Counted from the first letter of the stretch, positions 1 to 5,582 are shown. The stretch: 5,582 nucleotides of DNA from Prevotella sp. (GCA_021203705.1 JAJQAR010000378.1:1-5582); one strand, 5' to 3'. Translations and numbers: made by a program. The notes: generated by a model from the sequence alone, not told the origin.

Positions 1-593
1 GAGGGAATAATATCCTTGACATCGGAACAGGGTCAGGACTGATAGCACTGTTCATGGCACAGCGATTTGAGGCTGCGAATGTAAAGGCCATAGACATCGA
101 CCATGATTCAGTTTTGCAGGCAGGGGAGAATTTCCACAATTCGATTTTCAGTGAAAGGATTGATATTGTTGAGACTTCATTGCAGGATTTCCATGTTGGA
201 AAATATGATGCAATTGTCTGTAATCCACCATATTATAACTGTTCGTTAAATAATCCTGATAAGAGGAAAACAATAGCACGCCACACGGAGACATTGACGT
301 ATCACGAATTGTTTCAAGGAGTGGCAGCACTGTTGACAGATGATGGTGAGTTTTCCGCAATAATACCAGCCACAATCCGCACAGATTTCGACAAAGAAGC
401 GAAACTTGCGGGGCTGTTTCCTGCACGTGTATATGCTATTAAAACTGTTGAGCATAAACCAGTAAGTCGGTTTCTGTTGTCATACAGAAAACAACCAATA
501 GGGCAAATTGAGGAGAGGGCAGAGTGCTTGAACAATAAGGATATGACAAGAACAGAATGGTTTAATGTTCTTACTCGTGATTTCTATTTATAG
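1..593 (+). CDS. trmN6: tRNA1(Val) A37 N6-methyltransferase, TrmN6/YfiC family (5'-truncated by window edge)
   Basis: SAM-dependent methyltransferase expected to place an N6-methyl group on adenosine 37 of a tRNA. The first complete codon is at 3, and 196 residues are visible before the TAG at 591-593. The family is about 235-245 residues long, so roughly 40 N-terminal residues lie outside the window. Seen in the sequence: the Rossmann SAM-binding loop ILDIGTGSGLIAL (visible residues 4-16), an acidic motif II in AIDIDHD, and the amino-methyltransferase catalytic motif NPPY (visible residues 74-77, bases 222-233) followed by another Tyr. The downstream ARHTETLTYHEL and KPVSRFLLSY segments also fit TrmN6 rather than HemK/PrmC, which also carries NPPY. 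An internal ATG at 54 is not the start, because the SAM loop lies before it. The substrate is inferred from family; another small N6-adenine methyltransferase is the main alternative. Confidence 0.85.
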   Translation, partial: GNNILDIGTGSGLIALFMAQRFEAANVKAIDIDHDSVLQAGENFHNSIFSERIDIVETSLQDFHVGKYDAIVCNPPYYNCSLNNPDKRKTIARHTETLTYHELFQGVAALLTDDGEFSAIIPATIRTDFDKEAKLAGLFPARVYAIKTVEHKPVSRFLLSYRKQPIGQIEERAECLNNKDMTRTEWFNVLTRDFYL

Positions 594-610
594 GGAAATC
601 ACGAGTAAGA
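569..610 (+). terminator. 16-bp perfect hairpin spanning the trmN6 stop codon
   Basis: The arm at 569-584 is exactly complementary to 595-610, with a 10-nt loop (585-594) that contains the TAG stop codon. The left arm is therefore coding sequence for the last residues of the methyltransferase. No run of T follows the right arm, so this is not a textbook intrinsic terminator. It may be a factor-assisted terminator or a 3'-end stabilising stem. The structure is seen directly; its function is inferred from its position at the gene end. Confidence 0.6.
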
Positions 611-741
611 CAATTGAGAATTGACAATTACAGTGCGGCAAGCCGAATGTATTCAAGTTAAAAGTTATCAGTTTTATGGTAAGTTTTCGTATGAATTATG
701 CGTAATGCAATAATTAAGTAAATCTTTCGTTATTAAACGAG
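611..741. other. AT-rich intergenic spacer; possible dispersed repeat; leader of the receptor gene
   Basis: The 131 bp between the hairpin and the receptor start hold no ORF. The left part has reiterated AATTG/CAATT words (611-629), then a 10-bp palindrome CGGCAAGCCG (636-645) and an AATTATGCGTAATG-like tract near 694-708. This composition resembles the AT-rich dispersed sequences common between Bacteroidetes genes; that comparison is from memory and untested. The best -7 box candidate for the receptor is TAAGTTTT at 680-687 (last base differs from TAnnTTTG), and no TTTG lies at the right distance upstream. A small stem TCGTT/AACGA (727-731/736-740, ATTA loop) ends one base before the ATG. 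Confidence 0.35.
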
Positions 742-3120
742 ATGAAAAGAAGTTACTTTTGCATAGTCATACTACTACTGTTATTGCAGGCAATGGACGT
801 AAGTGCGCAGAGTTTCACATTGTCGGGGCGTGTTACCGACAATGACATGAACCCGTTAGAATTTGCGACGGTTGCTGTTGTACAGCAGGGCAAGATGACA
901 ATGACCAACCTCAAAGGCGAATATTCCTTACAATTACATTCTTCAGACAGTGTTGTGGTGCGTTTCTCAATGGTGGGTTACAAGACAAAGACACGTGTGC
1001 TGAGAAATCCGCGTGGCAAACAGACGTTGCAGATACAACTTTATGAGGATAATGAACTTAGTGAGGTAACGGTTACGGAGCAAAAGCGACAGATGGGAAG
1101 CACGGAGCAGTTGGATATCAACGATATAAAGAATGCGCCAAGTGTTACAGGAAATGCTGTTGAGGAGATGATACAGTCACAGGCAGGAGTGTCAACGCAC
1201 AGTGAGTTGTCCTCGCAGTATAATGTCCGTGGCGGTAGTTTTGACGAGAACAGTGTCTATATTAATAATGTTGAGATATACAGGCCATTTCTCGTGAGGA
1301 GTGGTCAGCAGGAGGGCTTATCAATAATCAACCCAAATATGGTTGAGGGCGTGGCATTCTCTACGGGTGGTTTTGAGGCTTTGTATGGTGACAAGATGTC
1401 ATCCGCATTAAGTATAACATATAAGAAACCAAAGAAATTTGAGGCGCAGGCAGAGGGAAGTCTTTTGGGTGCTAATGCATTTGTAGGGTTTAGCACCAAG
1501 ACTTTCTCATGGAGCAACGGTATCAGGTACAAGACGAACAAATACCTTTTGGGAACGTTTGACACCAACGGAGAGTACGACCCGAATTTCCTTGATTATC
1601 AGACATATCTGACGTATGACCCGAACAAACGGTGGTCAATTGAGTTTATCGGTGACATATCCAACAACCATTATAATTTTTATCCGGAGGATAGGGAAAC
1701 AAAGTTCGGTACATTGGAGGATGTGAAGTCGTTCAAGGTATATTTTGACGGTCAGGAGAAGGATATTTTCCGTACATACTTTGGTTCGTTGAGCGTATCA
1801 AGAAAATTTGGAGACCATACGAAAATAACGGTGAACGCATCGGCATTCCACACCAACGAGCAGGAGACATACGACATACAAGGACAATATTGGTTGACTC
1901 AGACGGAAACGAGTGAAAATCTCGGTGTGGGAACATACATGGAGCATGCCCGCAACTATCTTAAGGCGAATGTGAAAAGCATAAAAGTCTCTGCGGAGCA
2001 TAAAGTGCGCAAACATGACATTCAGGCTGGTGTAACATATAAAATCGAGAGGGTAAAGGAGAACAGTAATGAATACGAGATGCGCGATTCCAGTGGTTAC
2101 AGTGTTCCTCACACAGGTTCAGACCTTTACATGATATATTCGTTAAAGGCTAAAAACACTCTTAAAGCAAACCGCCTTGAGACGTATATTCAGGACACGT
2201 GGAAGTTCAACAACAGGAGTGAAACGACATTCTACACCCTCAACTATGGAGTGAGGTTCAGTCATTGGAATTTCAACCATGAGAGTGTTGTCAGTCCTCG
2301 TGCATCGTTAGGTATAATTCCTGCGTTCAACAACAACGTAACATTCCGTGTTGCCACTGGTTTGTATTATCAGACACCGTTCTTCAAAGAATTGCGAGAC
2401 ACCACGACCGTAAATGGGATAACATACGCCACTCTCAACGATAAGATAAAGAGTCAGCGTTCAATACATTTTATAGCAGGCTTTGACTACCGTTTCAAAA
2501 TGAAGGACTGTCAATATAAGTTTACGGCAGAAGCGTATTACAAGGCGTTGGGGAATTTAGTGCCTTATACTGTTGACAATGTGAAGATTGTGTATGATGC
2601 CAGTCAGCAATGCAGCGGTCATGCTATGGGACTTGACCTGAAACTATATGGGGAGTTTGTGCCCGGAACTGATTCGTGGATTAGTCTGTCGCTTATGGAC
2701 ACGAAAATCAATATTAACGGTCAGAGCATTCCGATGCCAACCGACCAGCGATATTCAATAAACCTATTCTTCACAGATTATTTCCCTGGAACTGACCGTT
2801 GGAGTATGTCGCTGAAATTGGCGTTTGCCGACGGACTGCCATTCGGACCGCCACACCGCAGTCTTGACGTGCAGCCGTTCCGCGCCCCTGCATACAAGCG
2901 TGTGGATATAGGTATGAGTTACCGAGCCCTGAACAACGAGAAGCACGATAAGAAGACTATTTTCAAGAACATCTGGCTTGGTGTTGACTGTCTTAACTTG
3001 TTGGGTCTCAACAACGTAAACTCATATTATTGGATTACCGACGTAACCAACCAGCAGTACGCCGTACCGAATTATCTTACTGGCAGACAAATTAATGTAA
3101 GAGCCTCGTTTGAGTTCTAA
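742..3120 (+). CDS. TonB-dependent outer-membrane receptor with N-terminal carboxypeptidase-like domain
   Basis: Complete 792-residue outer-membrane receptor expected to import a ligand using energy from TonB-ExbBD. Domains in order: a Sec signal peptide (KR, then a hydrophobic run, with likely cleavage after VSA at residue 22); a CarboxypepD_reg-like beta-sandwich (about 26-101, SGRVTD through the VGYKTKT segment); a plug domain (about 105-228, starting ELSEVTVTE, with YNVRGGSFDENSVYINNVEIY and the late FEALYGD segment); then a beta-barrel rich in aromatic alternating strands, ending in a C-terminal Phe (VRASFEF) as expected for BAM insertion. It is shorter than typical SusC proteins (about 1000 residues) and no SusD-like lipoprotein gene follows, so it is more likely a stand-alone transporter than a SusCD glycan importer. 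The ligand cannot be read from the sequence. No anti-sigma, ECF sigma or haem/cobalamin genes are visible nearby. The ATG at 742 is preferred because the signal peptide begins there. Confidence 0.93.
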   Translation: MKRSYFCIVILLLLLQAMDVSAQSFTLSGRVTDNDMNPLEFATVAVVQQGKMTMTNLKGEYSLQLHSSDSVVVRFSMVGYKTKTRVLRNPRGKQTLQIQLYEDNELSEVTVTEQKRQMGSTEQLDINDIKNAPSVTGNAVEEMIQSQAGVSTHSELSSQYNVRGGSFDENSVYINNVEIYRPFLVRSGQQEGLSIINPNMVEGVAFSTGGFEALYGDKMSSALSITYKKPKKFEAQAEGSLLGANAFVGFSTKTFSWSNGIRYKTNKYLLGTFDTNGEYDPNFLDYQTYLTYDPNKRWSIEFIGDISNNHYNFYPEDRETKFGTLEDVKSFKVYFDGQEKDIFRTYFGSLSVSRKFGDHTKITVNASAFHTNEQETYDIQGQYWLTQTETSENLGVGTYMEHARNYLKANVKSIKVSAEHKVRKHDIQAGVTYKIERVKENSNEYEMRDSSGYSVPHTGSDLYMIYSLKAKNTLKANRLETYIQDTWKFNNRSETTFYTLNYGVRFSHWNFNHESVVSPRASLGIIPAFNNNVTFRVATGLYYQTPFFKELRDTTTVNGITYATLNDKIKSQRSIHFIAGFDYRFKMKDCQYKFTAEAYYKALGNLVPYTVDNVKIVYDASQQCSGHAMGLDLKLYGEFVPGTDSWISLSLMDTKININGQSIPMPTDQRYSINLFFTDYFPGTDRWSMSLKLAFADGLPFGPPHRSLDVQPFRAPAYKRVDIGMSYRALNNEKHDKKTIFKNIWLGVDCLNLLGLNNVNSYYWITDVTNQQYAVPNYLTGRQINVRASFEF

Positions 3121-3128
3121 AAATATAT

Positions 3129-3163
3129 AACTCGTTGGTTAAAGTTCCAACGAGTTTTCTTTT
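3129..3163. terminator. Bidirectional intrinsic terminator between convergent genes
   Basis: A perfect 10-bp stem (AACTCGTTGG at 3129-3138, CCAACGAGTT at 3147-3156) with an 8-nt loop. It is followed on the + strand by a T-rich tract (3155-3163, one C interruption), ending the receptor transcript 8 bp after its stop. On the - strand the stem is followed by a T-rich run, so it can also end the ATPase transcript. The loop contains the ATPase stop codon (TAA, complement of 3139-3141), so the arm at 3147-3156 encodes part of that protein's C-terminus. Confidence 0.9.
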
Positions 3164-4395
3164 AACAGGAAATCATAAATGCTTATGGTAGTAATGCCAT
3201 GTTCATCTCTTAATACAGGAGTTTCTTCTCCGATGACAATGATTTTCTTGAAAGAATCATCCACTTTGAGTAAGGAAGCACGTTCCTGCTGTGCCTTTTC
3301 ATCTGTTTCCATTCTATAAGCAGACTGGATATAATAACGTCTGCTGCCAAGATTGCAGATAAAGTCCACTTCAAGATTGGAGCGTTGCTGCTTGCCCTCC
3401 TCATTGGTCTTTACGACAGGAACGACACCCACATCAACATTGAACCCTCGATATCTCAGTTCGTTGAAAATCAAGTTCTCCATTATATGATTTCTTTCTG
3501 ACTGGCGGAAATTTAGGCGTGCGTTGCGTAATCCCAAATCCATGAAATAATATTTGTAAGGAGTGTTGATGTAGCGTTTTCCTTTGATATCGTAACGAGT
3601 GGATTTTTCTATCAGAAACGAATCACAGAGATAATTAATATGGTCTTTTACCGTTTCGTATGAAATATCAGATTTTTTCTCAGTCATGAATTTGTTTGCC
3701 AACTTGTTGGGATTTGTCAGAGCACCGATATCCGAGGCTATAATGTTGATAAGGTCTTCCAAATCGTCTTTTCTGCGTATCTTGTAGCGTTCTTTGATAT
3801 CCTTGATATAAGTCTCATCGAACAGGGTTTTCAGATAGCGTACTTTCTGTTCTTCTGTCTCATACGACAATATCTGGGGAAGTCCGCCATAGAGCATATA
3901 TTCATTCAGTCCTGCCTGAATTGTACCTGAATATGCCGACATGTATTCCCTGAAACTCAATGGGTACATTTTTACCTCGAAGCCACGTCCACGAAATTCC
4001 GTAATGACATCTTTGGATAAAAATTTAGCATTACTGCCTGTTACATAGATATCTACATTGCGTTTTCTTAAGAAACCATTCAATACACCTTCGAAATCAT
4101 CAACCATCTGAATTTCGTCCAAAAGAATATAATATTTTCCATTATCCAAAATACAGCTTTCCACATAACGATACAAATTATCAGGGTCTCTCAATTCCTT
4201 GTTTTTATAATCCTCCAAATCAACCTTTATGACATGGTCTTGTGCAGTGCCGATACTTTCGAGGTAAGAGGTGAAAATCTCAAACAGCAAATACGACTTT
4301 CCGCACCTACGCATACCAGTAATCACCTTTATCAGATCTGTATTTCCCAATGAAATCAGATCATCCAAATATCTTTTCCGTTCTATCCTTTTCAT
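3139..4395 (-). CDS. AAA-family ATPase with DUF4143 C-terminal domain
   Basis: Complete 418-residue protein of the large ATP-binding/DUF4143 family, abundant and multi-copy in Bacteroidetes, whose cellular role is not established. Visible motifs: Walker A GMRRCGKS (27-34), Walker B YYILLDE (88-94), sensor-like VTGSN (118-122), the EFRGRG segment with candidate arginine fingers (133-138), and the family signature YGGLP (169-173). A helix-rich, winged-helix-like region follows (about 205-270). The C-terminal DUF4143 part carries ENLIFNEL (306-313), LEVDF (341-345) and YYIQ (354-357). These resemble the E...ExD...Q core of a degenerate PD-(D/E)XK nuclease fold, but the usual following Lys is not seen, so nuclease activity is doubtful. 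No signal peptide or membrane segment is visible; it is presumably cytoplasmic. The start ATG (complement of 4393-4395) begins with the family-typical MKRIERKRYL and abuts a palindromic repeat. It is monocistronic and convergent with the receptor gene. Confidence 0.9.
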   Translation of the reverse strand: MKRIERKRYLDDLISLGNTDLIKVITGMRRCGKSYLLFEIFTSYLESIGTAQDHVIKVDLEDYKNKELRDPDNLYRYVESCILDNGKYYILLDEIQMVDDFEGVLNGFLRKRNVDIYVTGSNAKFLSKDVITEFRGRGFEVKMYPLSFREYMSAYSGTIQAGLNEYMLYGGLPQILSYETEEQKVRYLKTLFDETYIKDIKERYKIRRKDDLEDLINIIASDIGALTNPNKLANKFMTEKKSDISYETVKDHINYLCDSFLIEKSTRYDIKGKRYINTPYKYYFMDLGLRNARLNFRQSERNHIMENLIFNELRYRGFNVDVGVVPVVKTNEEGKQQRSNLEVDFICNLGSRRYYIQSAYRMETDEKAQQERASLLKVDDSFKKIIVIGEETPVLRDEHGITTISIYDFLLKENSLEL

Positions 4396-4439
4396 TTCTA
4401 ATCGAAATTTATGTCATACTGTGACAGAGTTTTCGATTA
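4396..4439 (-). promoter_or_regulatory. Proximal nested palindrome (R1), leader of the ATPase gene
   Basis: A 44-bp unit immediately before the ATPase start codon. Outer arms TAATCGAAA (4399-4407) and TTTCGATTA (4431-4439) are exact inverted repeats. Inside them lies TGTCA-N5-TGACA (4412-4426). A near-identical copy lies upstream (R2). It begins directly downstream of the -7 box, so it covers the expected transcription start and nearly the whole 5' leader. It could act as a DNA operator or as an mRNA hairpin ending about three bases before the ATG. The repeat is seen directly; the regulatory role is inferred. Confidence 0.7.
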
Positions 4440-4471
4440 CAAAAGTAATTGATTTAACTCGTTCCGCCAAA
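4440..4471 (-). promoter_or_regulatory. Bacteroidetes-type promoter of the ATPase gene
   Basis: On the minus strand the -33 box TTTG (complement of 4468-4471) and the -7 box TACTTTTG (complement of 4440-4447) are separated by exactly 20 nt. This matches the published Bacteroides housekeeping consensus TTTG-N19-21-TAnnTTTG at every fixed base. The start site should lie near 4434, giving a leader of about 40 nt made up of repeat R1. The promoter fills the 32-bp gap between the two palindromic repeats exactly. Confidence 0.85.
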
Positions 4472-4518
4472 TTCTAATCGAAAAAAAGTGTCATATAGTG
4501 ACAGAGTTTTCGATTAGA
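4472..4518 (-). promoter_or_regulatory. Distal nested palindrome (R2), abutting the -33 box
   Basis: Second copy of the unit seen at 4396-4439, in the same orientation. It has longer perfect outer arms (TCTAATCGAAAA at 4473-4484, TTTTCGATTAGA at 4507-4518) around TGTCA-N5-TGACA (4489-4503). It differs from R1 mainly in the A/T run after the left arm, by one extra base there, and in the 5-nt core spacer. The core half-sites and the right flank (GAG plus right arm) are identical in both copies, which suggests selection on those parts. It ends one base before the -33 box. Confidence 0.7.
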
Positions 4519-4663
4519 GTGGATTTTGTAGAATTTTACCTGCAAATAATCTTTTTTAGAAATCTGCTGATAGAATCGAGAAGTTTCTCAAAGTCTTTTC
4601 TTTAATAACGTACTTTCTGGTAGGCTCTCTAAGTAACGATTTGATGTCTTTTTTCTTTAATAT
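4519..4663. other. Intergenic stretch with no recognised feature
   Basis: About 145 bp, very AT-rich with several T runs, between the ATPase control region and the RNA-gene promoter. I see no ORF with start and plausible length, no tRNA-like fold and no good -33/-7 pair on either strand. A small GAGAA/TTCTC inverted repeat with a 2-nt gap lies near 4580-4591 and is probably chance. Confidence 0.4.
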
Positions 4664-4695
4664 TTTGGAGCTTCTCATATATTTTTATACTTTTG
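4664..4695 (+). promoter_or_regulatory. Bacteroidetes-type promoter of the structured RNA
   Basis: The -33 box TTTG at 4664-4667 and -7 box TACTTTTG at 4688-4695 are separated by 20 nt, again an exact match to the Bacteroides housekeeping consensus. The -7 box is the same octamer as in the divergent ATPase promoter. The expected start site is about 4700-4704, nearly 300 nt upstream of the next start codon, so the first thing transcribed is the long structured RNA. Confidence 0.85.
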
Positions 4696-4701
4696 CAGAA
4701 A

Positions 4702-4928
4702 GTTAAATTAAAATCAGAATGCCTATGTAACATCGCAAAAAGGACATATAGATAAAAAAGCGTTAGCTTGCGTTCTTGTCTTATGTAAATCGCCAATTAT
4801 AAAAAAAGACATCCAAGAGTGAAAGTTAATGCTCACGCGTGTAGCGTGGGCTTTTGCTCGTATATGGATGTACGGTGTTTGGCGATACCTCATAAGACGT
4901 AGACGAAGTTATAGGTCCACGTTTTTTT
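4702..4928 (+). ncRNA. Structured small RNA, rod-like with central bubble; 6S/Bacteroidales-1-like candidate
   Basis: An RNA gene of about 225 nt bounded by an exact promoter and a T7 tract, with no coding capacity. It folds as one continuous, interrupted rod whose helices nest perfectly: 4742-4750/4910-4918 (one A-G mismatch), 4767-4774/4902-4908 (one bulge), 4778-4785/4891-4898, 4789-4796/4879-4886, 4809-4815/4865-4871, 4817-4824/4852-4859, and 4831-4838/4844-4851 capped by a 5-nt loop. An asymmetric bubble of 12 and 7 nt (4797-4808, 4872-4878) sits mid-rod. A long rod with an open central bubble and this size is the shape of 6S RNA, which binds RNA polymerase as a promoter mimic. The promoter-to-terminator layout also fits the Bacteroidales-1 RNA class. 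The fold is read by eye and the family is inferred. A cis-acting leader of the downstream gene is the alternative. The exact 5' end is uncertain by a few bases. Confidence 0.7.
4910..4928 (+). terminator. 3' end of the structured RNA: closing-stem strand plus T7 tract
   Basis: The closing-helix strand TATAGGTCC (4910-4918) is followed after ACG by seven T (4922-4928). The A5 run at 4737-4741, just before the partner strand, could extend the helix into the U tract. It is less compact than a classical terminator because the stem is the whole 170-nt rod, so some read-through into the downstream gene is possible. Confidence 0.55.
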
Positions 4929-4995
4929 ATTGCCCCAACTCAGAACCTAAGGACTATTTTAACTATTAACTAAAAAAGAAAAAACAAAAACTAAT

Positions 4996-5582
4996 ATGAA
5001 AAGAATTCTATTTTTTAGCATATTTGCACTCGCCATGCAAACAATGTGTTTTGCCTACGATGCCAAGATTGATGGCATCTACTATAATTTTAACTCTGCC
5101 GATAGTACTGCGGAAGTAACGTATTATTCTACAAGCAGTTCAAAAAACAATGACGCATATCAAGGCAGCATCGTTATCCCTGCGACTGTGAATTACGAGA
5201 ATACAACATATTCAGTGACAAGCATTGGGGAACAGGCATTCTACTATTGCAGTAGCCTTACGCAGGTAACGATCCCCAAGTCTGTGTCAAGCATAAGTGA
5301 TGAGGCATTTCTTGGTTGTAGCAGTCTTAATCAGATAACGATTCCCAACTCTGTGACAAACATAGGGGAAAGAGTATTCAATCGTTGCAGCAGTCTTACA
5401 CAAGTGACAATACCAGAATCTATCACAAGCATAGAAGCTGGTACATTTACTTTATGTAGTAGCCTTATGCAGGTGACGATTCCCGAGCTCGTCACATCTA
5501 TAGGCATCGGGGCATTCAGCAGTTGCAGTAGCCTTACGCAGGTAACGATTCCCGAGTCTGTTGTATATATAGGTGCTTCAGC
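4996..5582 (+). CDS. BspA-like leucine-rich-repeat surface/secreted protein (3'-truncated by window edge)
   Basis: Open to the window end, with 195 codons visible and no stop. It begins with a Sec signal peptide (KR, hydrophobic run, likely cleavage after MCFA at residue 20). A short N-terminal module with IDGIYYNF (25-32) and AEVTYY (39-44) follows; this is a common start in Bacteroidetes BspA-like proteins. From about residue 72 come 23-residue LRR_5-type repeats of consensus CSSLTQVTIPxSVTSIGxxAFxx, with the Cys at 85, 108, 131, 154 and 177. Characterised relatives such as Tannerella BspA are surface adhesins; that role here is inferred. Any C-terminal sorting domain lies outside the window. 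The start ATG sits in an A-rich leader with no Shine-Dalgarno, and no convincing promoter lies between 4929 and 4995. The gene may rely on read-through from the RNA gene or on an unrecognised promoter. Confidence 0.9.
   Translation, partial: MKRILFFSIFALAMQTMCFAYDAKIDGIYYNFNSADSTAEVTYYSTSSSKNNDAYQGSIVIPATVNYENTTYSVTSIGEQAFYYCSSLTQVTIPKSVSSISDEAFLGCSSLNQITIPNSVTNIGERVFNRCSSLTQVTIPESITSIEAGTFTLCSSLMQVTIPELVTSIGIGAFSSCSSLTQVTIPESVVYIGAS
5248..5582 (+). repeat. 69-bp tandem repeats encoding the leucine-rich units
   Basis: Five in-frame 69-bp units start at 5248, 5317, 5386, 5455 and 5524 (the last one cut by the window edge), each opening with a TGC/TGT Cys codon. The protein pattern is strict, while the DNA has diverged between most neighbours. 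Units 1 and 5, however, share their first 26 bases exactly. More units are expected beyond the window. Confidence 0.9.

Noticed and set aside
148..535. Minus-strand ORFs of 69-92 codons within trmN6
   Set aside because: All are antisense to conserved methyltransferase codons, overlap each other in different frames and have no domain features.
680..687. TAAGTTTT as the receptor gene's -7 box
   Set aside because: Last base departs from TAnnTTTG and there is no TTTG at 19-21 nt upstream; too weak to list as a promoter.
1798..2112. 104-codon minus-strand ORF inside the receptor gene
   Set aside because: It lies fully antisense to a well-supported gene, has Cys/Arg/His-rich composition and no recognisable domain.
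4271..4477. 68-codon plus-strand ORF overlapping the ATPase start
   Set aside because: It is antisense to the ATPase N-terminus and its control region, and resembles no family; a shadow ORF.
4396..4518. CRISPR-like repeat-spacer-repeat (about 45-bp repeats, 32-bp spacer)
   Set aside because: Only two copies, of unequal length and with internal differences; the 'spacer' is an exact promoter and no cas genes are present. A paired operator explains it better.
4473..4518. R2 palindrome as a transposon end or attC-like recombination site
   Set aside because: No transposase or integrase, no target duplication, and a second copy in the same orientation flanking a promoter; mobility cannot be supported here.
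4864..4902. Twelve-codon ORF (ATG to TAG) within the structured RNA
   Set aside because: It is tiny and lies across paired helices; no initiation context. The RNA fold explains the sequence.

Overview
The window looks like chromosomal DNA of a member of Bacteroidales, probably Prevotella or a close relative. Four things point there: a CarboxypepD_reg-plus-plug TonB-dependent receptor, an AAA ATPase of the GMRRCGKS/DUF4143 type, a BspA-type leucine-rich-repeat surface protein, and two exact matches to the Bacteroidetes housekeeping promoter (TTTG, 20 nt, TAnnTTTG). Start codons lack Shine-Dalgarno sequences and sit in A-rich leaders, as is usual in this phylum. The genus is an inference from family content; no marker gene is present.

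Layout, left to right. (1) Positions 1-593 hold the 3' part of a TrmN6-like tRNA m6A methyltransferase (+). Its stop codon lies inside the loop of a 16-bp perfect hairpin (569-610). (2) Positions 611-741 are an AT-rich spacer that may contain a dispersed repeat. (3) Positions 742-3120 encode a complete 792-residue TonB-dependent outer-membrane receptor (+) with no SusD partner. (4) Positions 3129-3163 form a bidirectional terminator shared with the convergent gene, whose last codons lie inside the hairpin. (5) Positions 3139-4395 (-) encode a complete 418-residue AAA/DUF4143 ATPase. (6) Positions 4396-4518 are its control region: two 44-47 bp nested palindromes that flank an exact -33/-7 promoter. 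(7) Positions 4519-4663 hold nothing recognised. (8) Positions 4664-4928 are a free-standing RNA gene: an exact promoter, about 225 nt that fold into one long interrupted rod with a central bubble, and a seven-T tract. It resembles 6S RNA or the Bacteroidales-1 RNA class. (9) From 4996 to the window end is the 5' part of a BspA-like leucine-rich-repeat protein (+).

The genes do not form one pathway. The receptor and BspA-like protein act at the cell envelope, the methyltransferase modifies tRNA, and the ATPase is an orphan of a heavily duplicated family. The two regions most worth a second look are the double-palindrome promoter of the ATPase and the structured RNA before the BspA-like gene.
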